A DNA stretch of 64,000 bases, from NCBI RefSeq assembly GCF_009760925.1, contig NZ_VRLV01000005.1, positions 310,001 to 374,000 on the forward strand. Direction: 5' to 3'. Position numbers and translations under genes: made by a program. Within the stretch, counting starts at the first letter, position 1. The number at the start of each line of letters is the position of its first letter. Positions 42,522 through 51,605 of the stretch are shown here, piece by piece. The stretch comes from Nonomuraea typhae. Lineage in GTDB: Bacteria; Actinomycetota; Actinomycetes; Streptosporangiales; Streptosporangiaceae. The notes under the pieces were generated by a model. It made no database searches, was not told where the DNA came from, and was given only the letters and a program-made list of their open reading frames with translations.

Positions 42522-43727
42522 ATGTCTGCTCTTCCGGCTATTCCGTTCGCCCGCGACAGCCTGCTCGACGTGCCCAGGGAGTATCGGGAGCTCCGGATCA
42601 AGGAGGGCATCGCCAGGGTCCGCACCCAGGCGGGCGATGAGGTCTGGCTGGCCACCGGGTACGAAGACGTCCGCAAGCTCTTGGTCGATCCCCGGCTCGG
42701 ACGCTCCCATCCGGAGCCGGAGAAGGCGGCGCGGGTGTCCGGCTCGGCGGTGATCGGCGGCCCGAGCGGCGCGCTGGCCCGGAGCCTTGGCGCCCGGGGC
42801 GACCTGGCCACCGAGAAGGCCGAGCACGAGTACCTGCGCAAGCTGATCATGAAGTCGTTCACCGCCCGCCGGATGAAGGCGCTCAGCGATCACGTGGGCT
42901 CGCTGGTCGACGAGCGGCTCGACCACTTCGCCACGCTGCCGCAACCGGCGGACCTGCACGCCGAGCTGTCCCGGCCGGTGCCGCTGCTGGTCATCTGCCA
43001 GTTGCTCGGCGTGCCGTTCGAGGACAGGGCGCTCTTCGGCGGAATGTCCGCGCGTATGGGAGACATGCTCGACCGGGAGAAGAGCCAGGCCGCACGGGAC
43101 GAGATGAGCGCGTACATGGCGGCGCTGATCGAGCGCAAGCGGCGGGAGCCGGCCGAGGACCTGCTGTCGGACCTGGCCGGCGAGCTGGACGAGGTCGGGA
43201 CGGTCGCCGAGCTGGCCGGCACGGTGTTGTGGGCCGGTCATGAGACCACGGTCAAGCGCATCGACTACGGTGTGCTGTTCCTGCTCGCCAACCCCGGCCA
43301 GCTCGAGCTGCTCAAGGCCGACCCCGGGCTGGCTCCGGGCGCGGTCGAGGAGATCCTGCGCATGGCCGTGACGAGCGTGAGCGGCATGCCGCGATACGCC
43401 CACGAGGACGTCGAGATCGGGAACGTGACGATTCGCAAGGGCGAGGCCGTGGTGCTGTTCCTGGGGGTGGCCAATCGGGATGAGCGGGTCTATCCGGATC
43501 CGGATGTGTTCGACATCCGGCGTCCGCAGACGGACCCGCATCTGAGCTTCGGGTACGGCCCGCGGCTGTGCGTCGGCTCCCATCTGGCCAGGGTCGAGCT
43601 GACGGCCGTGTTCAGCAGGCTGTTCCAGCGCTTTCCCGACCTGCGGCCGGCCGTACCCGTGGAAAAGCTGCCGCGCACTAAGGGGATGATCGGGGACGGC
43701 TTCGCGGAACTGCCCGTCGTGTGGTGA
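42522..43727 (+). CDS. Cytochrome P450
   Basis: This 401-aa soluble P450 has I-helix LWAGHETTVKR, EEILRM (ExxR replaced by E-x-L-R) and the heme motif FGYGPRLCVGSHLAR. It resembles P450s such as those of the CYP105/107 groups. It lies outside the RiPP operons and is followed 43 bases on by a methyltransferase gene; a shared pathway is possible but unproven. Confidence 0.92.
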   Translation: MSALPAIPFARDSLLDVPREYRELRIKEGIARVRTQAGDEVWLATGYEDVRKLLVDPRLGRSHPEPEKAARVSGSAVIGGPSGALARSLGARGDLATEKAEHEYLRKLIMKSFTARRMKALSDHVGSLVDERLDHFATLPQPADLHAELSRPVPLLVICQLLGVPFEDRALFGGMSARMGDMLDREKSQAARDEMSAYMAALIERKRREPAEDLLSDLAGELDEVGTVAELAGTVLWAGHETTVKRIDYGVLFLLANPGQLELLKADPGLAPGAVEEILRMAVTSVSGMPRYAHEDVEIGNVTIRKGEAVVLFLGVANRDERVYPDPDVFDIRRPQTDPHLSFGYGPRLCVGSHLARVELTAVFSRLFQRFPDLRPAVPVEKLPRTKGMIGDGFAELPVVW

Positions 43728-43770
43728 CTTGGGGCGGCCGTGCATCAGCCGGGTGTAGATTTGTCCGCTT

Positions 43771-44502
43771 ATGGACCGTTCTCTGATCAGTAACATCGCC
43801 CATTCCGACCATCCGATCGCCGCTCCGGTGAGCGCCGCCAACCTGGACAAGCTGCTGGGGCGCACCAGGCTCCGCGAGGGCGCCCGCATCCTCGACCTCG
43901 GCTGTGGCGAGGCGATGTGGACATTGCGGGCGCTGGAGTTGTTCCCCGGCTCTACCGCCGATGGTGTGGATGTTTCCACCGGTGCCCTGGAGGCTGCGGC
44001 CAAGGATGCCGAGGCGCGTGGGCTGGGGGAGCGCATCCGGCTGCACGAGATGGGGGCGGCGGACTTCCGTGCGGCCGAGCCGTACGATCTCGTGCTCTGT
44101 GTCGGCTCCACGCACGCCTTCGACGGTCTCACGCCGAGCTTGCGGGCGATCGGGCGGCTGGTCCGGGCGGATGGGCTGGTGCTGGTGGGCGAGGGGTACT
44201 GGGAGACGCCGCCGTCGCCCGAACTGGAGGCTGAGATCGGCACATATCCCGACTTGGCCGGACTTGTCGCCCAGGCGGAGGGGGCCGGGTATCGCACGGT
44301 CTACGCGCACACCAGCTCGCTGGGTGAGTGGGACGAGTACGAGTGGTCGTGGACCGGGTCGCTGATCCGCTGGGCGATGGACAACCCGGGGCCCGACGGC
44401 GACACCGCGCTCGCGGCCGCGCTGGAGCACCGTGACATGTGGCTCAAGGGGTACCGCGGCAAGCTCGGCTTCGTCACCCTGCTGCTGCGTCGCGCGTCAT
44501 AG
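43771..44502 (+). CDS. Class I SAM-dependent methyltransferase
   Basis: This 243-aa protein has the SAM motif ARILDLGCGEAMW, an acidic strand end GVDVSTGAL and YDLVLCVGSTHAF. The substrate is unknown. Confidence 0.88.
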   Translation: MDRSLISNIAHSDHPIAAPVSAANLDKLLGRTRLREGARILDLGCGEAMWTLRALELFPGSTADGVDVSTGALEAAAKDAEARGLGERIRLHEMGAADFRAAEPYDLVLCVGSTHAFDGLTPSLRAIGRLVRADGLVLVGEGYWETPPSPELEAEIGTYPDLAGLVAQAEGAGYRTVYAHTSSLGEWDEYEWSWTGSLIRWAMDNPGPDGDTALAAALEHRDMWLKGYRGKLGFVTLLLRRAS

Positions 44503-44606
44503 CCAGGGACCTCATACTCTGCCTCTCACCACGGGCCCTGATCTGCGAAGACCCCGGGTGCTCTACGTGATCGGGTGCGCTGTGCGGCTTTAAGTTCGTG
44601 GCTGGA

Positions 44607-45182
44607 TCAGCGGGTGGCGCTGAGCTGGTCGAGCAGCAGCGTCAGGCGGGCCTCGCGACCTGAGGCGGGGAGTCGGCCGCCGCGGGACAGGACGATCAGC
44701 CCGTGCAGGGCGCTCCAGGTGACCTCCGTCAGGATCGCCGGGTTGCGGCCGTCGGCGAACTGTGCGATCCCGGACAAAAGCGCCTGGAAGCCGTCCCGAA
44801 GCGGCTCCGGGGTGTCGTCCTGGCCGAACGGCAGGTCCACGGCCATCGTGAACATGGCGTCGTACAGCGCGGGGTTCTCCTCGGCGAACGTTATATAGGC
44901 CCTGGCCAGCCCCTCCAGCGCGGCCCGCGGCTCGCCCGTCCGGGTCGCGGCGCGCAGGCGCACGGCCAGTTCCGCGAAGCCCTCCAGCGCCACTGCCGCG
45001 ACGATGGCGTCCTTGCCGGCGAAATGGCTGTACAGGACCGGCTGGCTGTACTCGATCTCGTCAGCCAGGCGGCGGGTGGTCACCGCGTCCCAGCCTTCGG
45101 ACTCGGCCAGCTTGCGGGCGGTCTTGATGATCAGATCGTGGCGCTGGGCGCGTTCGCGTTCTCTGCGCTGCTGGGTGGACAC
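44607..45182 (-). CDS. TetR-family regulator (WHG C-terminal domain)
   Basis: This 191-aa protein has a TetR HTH (IIKTARKLAESEGWDAVTTRRLADEIEYSQPVLYSHFAGKDAIV) and a C-terminal domain with LTEVTWSALHGLIVLSRGGR, typical of the WHG class. Divergent from the DUF4267 gene, with an operator in the gap. Confidence 0.92.
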   Translation of the reverse strand: MSTQQRRERERAQRHDLIIKTARKLAESEGWDAVTTRRLADEIEYSQPVLYSHFAGKDAIVAAVALEGFAELAVRLRAATRTGEPRAALEGLARAYITFAEENPALYDAMFTMAVDLPFGQDDTPEPLRDGFQALLSGIAQFADGRNPAILTEVTWSALHGLIVLSRGGRLPASGREARLTLLLDQLSATR

Positions 45183-45228
45183 CCTCCCGATGCTAGCACC
45201 GCTAGACAGATGAGCGCCGCTAGTCTAG

Positions 45229-45251
45229 CGTTGCTAACACTTCTAGCAACG
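45229..45251. promoter_or_regulatory. TetR operator between the divergent genes
   Basis: CGTTGCTA and TAGCAACG form an inverted repeat around a short spacer. A related GCTAGCACCGCTAG element lies at 45192-45205. Probable site of the adjacent TetR regulator. Confidence 0.65.
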
Positions 45252-45266
45252 ATCGAAGGAGAAGGC

Positions 45267-45626
45267 GTGGTCACCATCGCCACCTGGATTGCCGGACTGG
45301 TCGCCGTCGGGATCATCCTCATCGGCATCCGCTTCCTGCTGCAGCCGGTCGCGTCGGCGGCGGGCTACGGGGTTCCCGTGTCCATGAACGCGTATCTGAC
45401 CGTCAAGGGCGTGCGGGACATCACGGCCGGGCTCGTCATACTCCCGGCCCTGGTAACGGGAAACCAGCTCATGCTCGGCTGGCTGATTCTCGCCAGTGTG
45501 TTCGCCCCGCTGGGCGACATGGTGGTCGTGCTCAGGAACGAGGGTCCGCGGGCGGTGGGGTTCGGCGTCCACGGCCTCACCGCCGCGGTGATGGCGGTGG
45601 TCGCGGCCATTCTGATCCTGGCGTGA
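45267..45626 (+). CDS. DUF4267 small membrane protein
   Basis: This 119-aa protein has four membrane segments (WIAGLVAVGIILIGIRFLL; DITAGLVILPALV; LMLGWLILASVFAPLGDMVVV; GLTAAVMAVVAAILIL). GTG start after GAAGGAGAAGG. Likely repressed by the divergent TetR protein. Function unknown. Confidence 0.85.
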   Translation: MVTIATWIAGLVAVGIILIGIRFLLQPVASAAGYGVPVSMNAYLTVKGVRDITAGLVILPALVTGNQLMLGWLILASVFAPLGDMVVVLRNEGPRAVGFGVHGLTAAVMAVVAAILILA

Positions 45627-45704
45627 GCGAAAAGTGGGGCAACCTTTCTCGGCCGCGGGTACTCCAACAGAGAGTTGAGTGATCGCATCGGGAGGAACGC
45701 CACC

Positions 45705-46202
45705 ATGAAGAAGACCTTTGCCGCCGTAATCGCCGCCGGAGCCGTGCTCGTCGCCGGCACCCCCGCGCTCGCGCAGGCGGCCAAGGCCCCCGCACTCGGC
45801 CCTTACGGCTACGGTGCGGTGAAGCTCGGGATGAGCGCCAAGCAGGCCAAGGCGACGGGCAAGGTCGTGCACAAGTCGGGCCTCGGCACGGACGCCTGCT
45901 CGATCTGGGACCTGAAGAGCCACCCCACCGGTAAGGACTCGGCCGGATTCTTCCTGTCCAAGCGCCTCGGCGTGGCGGTCATCTTCGCCGGCAAGGGCAT
46001 GAAGACCCCCGAGGGCATCGGGCTGGGCGCGACGATGAAGCAGATCAAGAAGGCATACCCGAAGGTGAACACGCGCACCGAGGGCAACCCGAGCGTCAAG
46101 GTGCCGGGCAACTCCAAGGCGTACTACATGTTCGGCGTCAACCGGCAGGGACGCCTGGAGGAGCTGGCGCTCGCCCTCACCAACCAGGACTGTGTGAACT
46201 GA
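45705..46202 (+). CDS. Secreted protein of unknown function
   Basis: The 165-aa product has a Sec signal peptide (MKKTFAAVIAAGAVLVAG..ALA, cleavage near AQA) and a mature domain with two Cys (DACSIWD; QDCVN), which could form a disulfide. The ATG follows GGAGG. The pattern VKLGMSAKQAKATGKV resembles exported BamE-like/SmpA-type repeats in other secreted actinobacterial proteins; not certain. Confidence 0.8.
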   Translation: MKKTFAAVIAAGAVLVAGTPALAQAAKAPALGPYGYGAVKLGMSAKQAKATGKVVHKSGLGTDACSIWDLKSHPTGKDSAGFFLSKRLGVAVIFAGKGMKTPEGIGLGATMKQIKKAYPKVNTRTEGNPSVKVPGNSKAYYMFGVNRQGRLEELALALTNQDCVN

Positions 46203-46868
46203 TCCACCGAACCGGCCCTTGACCGGCTAGGCCAACGTGGCAGCGACCCAGCTCGACACCGTCCCAACGGTTCGCCAGCGGCGGGTCTCTTGGCAGCTGG
46301 AGCGCCAAGCGGAATGATCTCCAGGTCTGGCGGGCGCTCAGCTCCCGGTATGCCTCACGGAGCTCACCCGCTTCGGGAAGGCGGCGTTCTTCGACGGCCC
46401 TGATCACTTCTCTGGCTCGCCAGTAGCCCGACGGGACGAGTATCCGGCTGGTGATGGCTGCGAGGGTGATCCGTCCGGCCTCGTCGGGCTGATCGACGGC
46501 GAGCCGCGACAGGGCGAGGTCCAGACGAGCCGAGACGGCCCGGCGCGGGCGTGGCGGTCCGTCCTTGTCGCGTACTGATGCTCGTGGACGGCGAACCGAT
46601 TCAACGGAGCGCCGGCTACTTTCCAGCCGCCGCCCTGTTCGCTGACACACCTGTGTACTGCACGCGCCCGCGATGGCTGGCCTCGACGTCGTGGAATCCG
46701 TGGCCACGCTGATGCCGCCGGGGACGGTCATAGTGACGGTGATTGTCGCGGAGTGCGGCCAGCGGACTGGTGCAGGCTGTCGCCAACGAGAGCGCGGGGA
46801 CGAGCGGGGTCGTGAGCACACCTCGGACTGAGCGTGCCGCTTGAGTGCCGAACTTCGCGATTGATGCT
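46203..46868. other. Gap holding gene relics
   Basis: No intact gene. It contains the XRE-type relic at 46339-46530; the rest (for example 46550-46820) has short frames without domains. Confidence 0.5.
46339..46530 (-). pseudogene. Relic of an XRE-type regulator C-terminus
   Basis: The minus frame reads ARLDLALSRLAVDQPDEAG, then ITSRILVPSGYWRAREVI and AVEERRLPEAGELREAYREL. This matches the C-terminal helical domain of actinomycete XRE regulators. The upstream HTH part is missing and the flanking frame is noise. Confidence 0.45.
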
Positions 46869-47609
46869 CTAGTCCTCAATCGGGCGCAGCTCCACGGAGG
46901 GCTTCACTAGGTGGGGTTCGACCAATGTGATCAGGTCCAGTTGTAGCTGCAGTGCCTGTTTGGGCGGGGCCTGGAGCATGTCGCGGAGCCGGTCTGGAGC
47001 ATCCGGAGGCACAGTAAGGCCGTCCAGGTGCCGCTGGAAGGTCCCGAGGTCGAGTGACGGGTTGGGCAAGTCGTTCGCAGCCCAGACGGTTCGGACTACC
47101 TCGTTGGTCATCGCGGCTGCCGCCCAGCCGATCTCGACGGGATCGCCGCGTTGGAGTACGGCCAGCATCTTGGGGCGCACATGCTTCCATAGCCAGTCAT
47201 AGTGGGCCTTGATGTGCGCTGGTACCCGGTAGCACGCGTGGATCTCTGCGGCTTCGGCGAGGAGTTGGGCGAGGGCGCCTGCCGGGTCTTCCAGGATGAT
47301 GCCGTCCATGAACGCATATCCCCACGACTCATCCCCGACACGATGTGGGCAAAAGCGTCCACGCCAGTCGTTGGCGGTGTAGGCCAGCAGGTCCACGGGC
47401 AGGAGGCGGCGCCGGCGGCGCCACGGGGCGTCATCGTCGTTCTCGGCGGTGACCACGAAGACATCCAGGTCGGAATCGGGGCGTGCGGTCCCACGCGCGA
47501 GTGATCCGCCCAGCATCACTCCTTGCACGTTGGGATCAGCACGCAGTTCGGCCAGCATTTCATCGAGCACCCGTTCGTGTAGGGGTGTGGGATACCGAAC
47601 GCTCGTCAT
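46869..47609 (-). CDS. Nucleotidyltransferase (KNTase/AadA-like fold)
   Basis: This 246-aa protein has the polymerase-beta-type motif LGGSLARGTARPDSDLDVFVV (GS...DxD) followed by a helical C-terminal domain. Such proteins adenylylate small molecules or partner proteins; a resistance role is possible but not shown. No HEPN partner is next to it. Confidence 0.82.
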   Translation of the reverse strand: MTSVRYPTPLHERVLDEMLAELRADPNVQGVMLGGSLARGTARPDSDLDVFVVTAENDDDAPWRRRRRLLPVDLLAYTANDWRGRFCPHRVGDESWGYAFMDGIILEDPAGALAQLLAEAAEIHACYRVPAHIKAHYDWLWKHVRPKMLAVLQRGDPVEIGWAAAAMTNEVVRTVWAANDLPNPSLDLGTFQRHLDGLTVPPDAPDRLRDMLQAPPKQALQLQLDLITLVEPHLVKPSVELRPIED

Positions 47610-48262
47610 AAGGCCCCAAAAGTCGGGATTTGCTGTGCCGTGGTGGTTTCCATGGCGAAGCCTATGGTGATGCGGCCATATCGATCTGCGCGTTTGCCGG
47701 GTTCAGCGCGATGGTCACATCCCCCTGCACCTAGCGGATTGTGGCTGTTCCGGCATAGCCGGCGCCTCCTGCCGTATGGACTTGATCCGCGCCCCTTGAG
47801 TCCATCGCCGATACTGCGCGCGGCATGCACCGCAGCAGAACACCGCCTGCGGCCGCATCGAGCCAGCCAGAACGGCCCCCCGCACTCCTGGCAGGCACGA
47901 AGACTCAGCTCGCCGCCCACCTCTCAACGGAACTCCGACGACGACGACCCCAGATCGCTGTTCCTGGCGAGCCACAACGACCTATGCCGCGCAGCGGGTG
48001 ACGTCGTCCGCGGTACTCGTTGTCCGGCCTAAGGATCGGGGTCCGGCTGTCTGGTGTAGGGGACCGCAACGGTGCCGCCCCCGATGACGTGGCGGTGATC
48101 TGGCCGGATCCGGTGGCGCAGACCGGGAATGGCCGGACCTCTGCCCGATTAGCGGAGAGCAGGCCACGAGACCAATATCTGTCGGATTTGGCCCCACATG
48201 GCCCCACTTCCGCGATCATTGTTGGTGCTATGCCGAGAACGGCGCTGAGAGGGTGATCACTG
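47610..48262. other. Gap without an intact gene
   Basis: On the minus strand about 47760-47915, two overlapping frames together spell a small Cys-rich zinc-finger-like protein (CQECGGPF, then VFCCGACRAQYRRW), which suggests a frameshifted relic. No other signal seen. Confidence 0.4.
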
Positions 48263-48715
48263 ATGGCTATGAGTCGAGGCCGGATCATCTCGGTCATGGT
48301 GTTCGTGGTGTGTGCGGTGGTTTCGACGGCGGGCTGCGGGCTCTTTCAGGTGACGTTCAGGGCGGAGGCGGGAGCCGTCCGTGAAGTGTCCGGCATCGGC
48401 CGTGTGGTGGAGAAGACCTTCGTCGACCCCATCTATCGCAACACCATCCAGATTGACGACATCCTGGTCATGGATGTGGGCGCGAGCTCCCACGAGGAGG
48501 GCATGGCCGTAGCGCGCGATCGCCTTGCAAAGGCCGGCTGGGTCCCCGGGGTTGAGCGGGAACAAGGGATCTCCCTGGATTCCGCCCGGTGGAAGGACAC
48601 GCCCCTCAGCGTCGCGCCGTATGAACCGGAGGCCGTCCGCAGCCTCGGGGCGACCACCACAACCCCATACGATCAGGGCAAATACCTGCTCGTGGTCATG
48701 ACGAAGGTCGGCTAG
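48263..48715 (+). CDS. Putative lipoprotein
   Basis: The 150-aa product has a lipoprotein signal with lipobox STAGC (Cys25). The mature part has no domain I recognise. The ATG lacks a strong ribosome binding site. Located in an accessory region. Confidence 0.7.
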   Translation: MAMSRGRIISVMVFVVCAVVSTAGCGLFQVTFRAEAGAVREVSGIGRVVEKTFVDPIYRNTIQIDDILVMDVGASSHEEGMAVARDRLAKAGWVPGVEREQGISLDSARWKDTPLSVAPYEPEAVRSLGATTTTPYDQGKYLLVVMTKVG

Positions 48716-48873
48716 GAGTCAGCCCGGCAACTGATCGCCTTGCCCGCGAGCATGGTCGCGGCGACGTCGGCCTCTTCTTCTCGAGGGTCGTGCGCCGACC
48801 TCAGCTGTACGCGAGCGGCCAACGGACGATCGTGATCACCTGCCGAGAATCGGAACGGGCACTGACCTTGTGA

Positions 48874-49278
48874 TTAACCTTCCAACGGGTGTGAAGCCGC
48901 TTCGTGGGCGGCAAGCTCTGCTGGAGTGCCGACGAAGGCGGGCCCGCACCCAGGCGGAAGGTGTTCCACCACCATCGCGACGGCATGTGCGGCTGTCGCG
49001 GCGTACCCCACCCGCTGGCCGCGGTGGGGACCATCCACCTGATAGCCGCGCCCTGCAGCGGCTTTGATGTAGGGGATGTCCCAGGTCCAGCGGGGGTCCG
49101 TGCAGCGGCTGAAGTGCAGTTCCATCATCCCGGTCCAAGGGAAGAGCTGTCGCAGACGCGGCTCGGCATAGGCGGTCTCCACCAGGTCGGGAGGGAGGCG
49201 TCCATCCTCGCGCACCTCCTGCCAGCCGGCTTCGACCAGGTCGGCGCTTGGAGGGCGGGTCGTCATGACGGGCATCAT
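48874..49278 (-). CDS. DUF6193-like protein
   Basis: This 134-aa protein has the pattern LVEAGWQEV..., ETAYAEPRLRQLFPWTG, LHFSRCTDPRWTWDIPYI and AMVVEHLPPGCGPAFVGTPAEL, which I recall from DUF6193 proteins. The second or third Met may be the true start. Function unknown. Confidence 0.65.
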   Translation of the reverse strand: MMPVMTTRPPSADLVEAGWQEVREDGRLPPDLVETAYAEPRLRQLFPWTGMMELHFSRCTDPRWTWDIPYIKAAAGRGYQVDGPHRGQRVGYAATAAHAVAMVVEHLPPGCGPAFVGTPAELAAHEAASHPLEG

Positions 49279-49413
49279 GCATGATGGTGCCTATTCGAGG
49301 CGAGGGCAGGGCGGCTGCCGGGTGTCGACAGCTCGCCTTGGGCTTCGGGCTTAGCTTGTCGATAAGTCCTGATCTTCGCGTATGCCGCGTTCAGCGGCTC
49401 GGGTGCTGTGTCA

Positions 49414-49665
49414 TCACACGGTGAAATGTGGCCGTTTCGGCATGGTGTATTGCGGTGTGGAGCTCCTTGCTGACGTGGGTGACGACCCTGAGCCCCAGGC
49501 AGGCGTCATGACCTGCCACATCTCGCCGTCAGTCTTCTCGTCCCTGCAAGCGCTGACACCTTGGCAGGGGTGGTTGTACCGCTTGATGGACGCCTCGGCG
49601 GGGTGAGTCAACAGGGCTCCTGTGACTGCTGCGGCTGCCAAGCCCAGGGCGAAGATCTTCTTCAT
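49414..49665 (-). CDS. Small secreted protein
   Basis: The 83-aa product starts MKKIFALGLAAAAVTGALLTHP, a Sec signal peptide ending near AEA, followed by a short part with two Cys (HPCQGVSACRD). The tail after WQVM looks unlike a folded domain, so the 3' end may be frameshifted. Confidence 0.5.
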   Translation of the reverse strand: MKKIFALGLAAAAVTGALLTHPAEASIKRYNHPCQGVSACRDEKTDGEMWQVMTPAWGSGSSPTSARSSTPQYTMPKRPHFTV

Positions 49666-50148
49666 GTGCACTTAGATGTTCGTTGCAACTTCAGGGTTCG
49701 TGGCTGTCTAGGTCCACTCGCCATCGCTCGGCGCTCAGTTGACTACGTCGACGGGCGAGCAGCCTGGTGAACCTTTCCGGTCACAGCACTCGCTGTGCTT
49801 GGAGGTACGGCGGGCGGTTGCGCGCCCTGGTCGAGCTGGATTCGGTCGGCGGCTGAGGCGTGCCTTGATTCCGCCGGAGCGACAACGGCTCGGGCCGACT
49901 CCTCGTAGGAAGGACTCGATCACACGATGATGCTGGGCTTCTCGTTGCCTGCCGGATCCTGCGGATCGGCGCCCTGCACCCGTGCCCGGTCAGCGCTCGG
50001 GGGTCCGGGGGCCGGGAGGTCCCCGGCAGGGGGTGTGGGGGGCTCGGCCCCCCACTGAGGGGAGCCCGAGCCCCATCGCGCGAAGCGCGCTTCCTGGGAA
50101 GGACCTTGCTTTTTGGCCTTTTGGCAAGGACCTTGCTTTTAGGGCCGT
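49666..50148. other. Gap with inverted and direct repeats
   Basis: The left half holds no convincing gene. The right half (49998-50140) is rich in repeats described separately. Confidence 0.5.
49998..50140. repeat. REP-like G/C-rich hairpins and a duplicated T-rich motif downstream of crp
   Basis: It contains GTGGGGGGC-TCG-GCCCCCCAC (50035-50055, 9-bp stem), GCGCG-AA-GCGCGC near 50078-50090 and AAGGACCTTGCTTTT twice (50099-50113, 50126-50140). Similar G-rich elements are dispersed after genes in actinomycetes. It may also terminate crp transcription. Confidence 0.65.
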
Positions 50149-50829
50149 TTAGCGTGACCGGTTGTGGAGTCGGTCCATGTCCAGGATGACGACGGCCTTG
50201 GCCTCGATGCGCAGCCAGCCCCGCTGCGCGAAGTCGGCCAGCGCCTTGTTCACCGTCTCCCTTGAAGCGCCCACCAACTGGGCCAATTCTTCCTGGGTCA
50301 GGTCATGGTGGACGCGCAACCCGTCGTCCGTCTTGGTGCCGAAGCGTTCGGCCAGGTCCAACAGTTGTTTCGCCACTCGTCCGGGCACGTCCGTGAAGAC
50401 CAGGTCCGCCAGGACGTCGTTGGTACGGCGGAGCCGCTGCGCCAGTGCGCGCAGCAGGTGCAACGCCACCTCGGGCCGCCCGGTCAGCCATGGTCGCAGG
50501 TCGTCATGCCCGAGCCCGGCCAGCCGTACGTCGGTCAGGGCCGTGGCGGTGGCGGTCCGTGGCCGGGGATCGAACAGCGACAGTTCCCCGAACATTTCGC
50601 TTGGTCCAAGCACGCTCAGCAGGTTCTCGCGGCCGTCGGGTGACTGGCGGGAGAGTTTGATCTTGCCTTCGAGCACGACGTAGAGACGGTCGCCCGTCTC
50701 GTTCTCGTGGAAGAGCGTCTGTCCCTTGGACAGCTGGACTTCGGTAATGCTTGTGCGCAGCGCCGCTGCGCTCTCTCGGTCGAGCGCGGCGAACAGGGGG
50801 GCCTTGCCCAGCACGTCTTCGGTGTTCAC
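50149..50829 (-). CDS. crp: Crp/Fnr-family cAMP receptor regulator
   Basis: GTG 50829 follows GAGGAGG; upstream codons are less likely. The 226-aa protein has a cNMP-binding domain (phosphate-binding FGELSLFDPRPRTATATA) and a winged helix DLTQEELAQLVGASRETVNKALADFAQRGWL. Divergent from nth, the order of actinobacterial Crp (Rv3676-type). It should bind cAMP and control many genes. Confidence 0.93.
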   Translation of the reverse strand: MNTEDVLGKAPLFAALDRESAAALRTSITEVQLSKGQTLFHENETGDRLYVVLEGKIKLSRQSPDGRENLLSVLGPSEMFGELSLFDPRPRTATATALTDVRLAGLGHDDLRPWLTGRPEVALHLLRALAQRLRRTNDVLADLVFTDVPGRVAKQLLDLAERFGTKTDDGLRVHHDLTQEELAQLVGASRETVNKALADFAQRGWLRIEAKAVVILDMDRLHNRSR

Positions 50830-50891
50830 TCTGCCTCCTCTGCTGCCATTGTGACTCACCCCACTCCCCGCAGCACACTTAGGCTAGGGGG

Positions 50892-51593
50892 ATGCCGACT
50901 GAGTCCAGACTCGCCCTGGTGCGACGTGCGCGCAGGATGAATCGCATACTGGCGGAAACTTACCCCGACGCCCACTGCGAGCTCGACTTTGGTTCCCCGC
51001 TCGAGCTGCTGGTCGCGACGATTCTCTCGGCGCAGTGTACGGACAAAAGGGTCAACATGGTTACTCCAACCCTTTTCGCGAAATATCCGACAGTGCAGGA
51101 CTACGCCGCGGCCGACCGCGCCGAGATGGAAACGATCATCAAGTCCACCGGCTTCTTCCGGGCCAAGACCAATTCGATCATCGGCATGGCCCAGGCCGTC
51201 TGCGACCGCTACGGCGGCGAAGTCCCCGGCAAGCTCAAGGATCTCGTCACCCTGCCCGGCGTCGGCCGCAAGACCGCCAACGTCGTCCTCGGCAACGCCT
51301 TCGACGTCCCAGGGCTGACCGTCGACACCCACTTCCAGCGCCTCGTCCGCCGCTTCGGCTGGACCGAAGAGACCGACCCGGTCAAGATCGAGCACGTCGT
51401 GGGCGAGCTCATCCCCAAGCGCGAGTGGACCATCTTCTCCCATCGCGTCATCTGGCACGGCCGCCGCATCTGCCACGCCCGCAAGCCCGCCTGCGGCGTC
51501 TGCCCCCTGGCCGCGCTCTGCCCCGCGTACGGCACCGGCCCCACGGAGGAGAAGGCCGCCCAGAAGCTCGTCCGCTCCGGCCCCTTCTCATAA
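50892..51593 (+). CDS. nth: Endonuclease III (DNA glycosylase/AP lyase)
   Basis: The 233-aa protein has the helix-hairpin-helix LPGVGRKTANVV with catalytic Lys127, Asp145 in VDTH, and the [4Fe-4S] ligands Cys194, Cys201, Cys204 and Cys210 (C-x6-C-x2-C-x5-C). It removes oxidised pyrimidines. Confidence 0.96.
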   Translation: MPTESRLALVRRARRMNRILAETYPDAHCELDFGSPLELLVATILSAQCTDKRVNMVTPTLFAKYPTVQDYAAADRAEMETIIKSTGFFRAKTNSIIGMAQAVCDRYGGEVPGKLKDLVTLPGVGRKTANVVLGNAFDVPGLTVDTHFQRLVRRFGWTEETDPVKIEHVVGELIPKREWTIFSHRVIWHGRRICHARKPACGVCPLAALCPAYGTGPTEEKAAQKLVRSGPFS

Positions 51594-51605
51594 CCGCCGG
51601 GAATC

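Noticed and set aside
42522..44502. P450 plus methyltransferase considered as a second biosynthetic cluster
   Set aside because: No core biosynthetic enzyme, precursor or transporter lies nearby.
48716..48870. Minus-strand phrase resembling the end of an ImmA/IrrE-like protein (REEEADVAATMLAGK)
   Set aside because: Too short, no start, and a competing frame is equally plausible.
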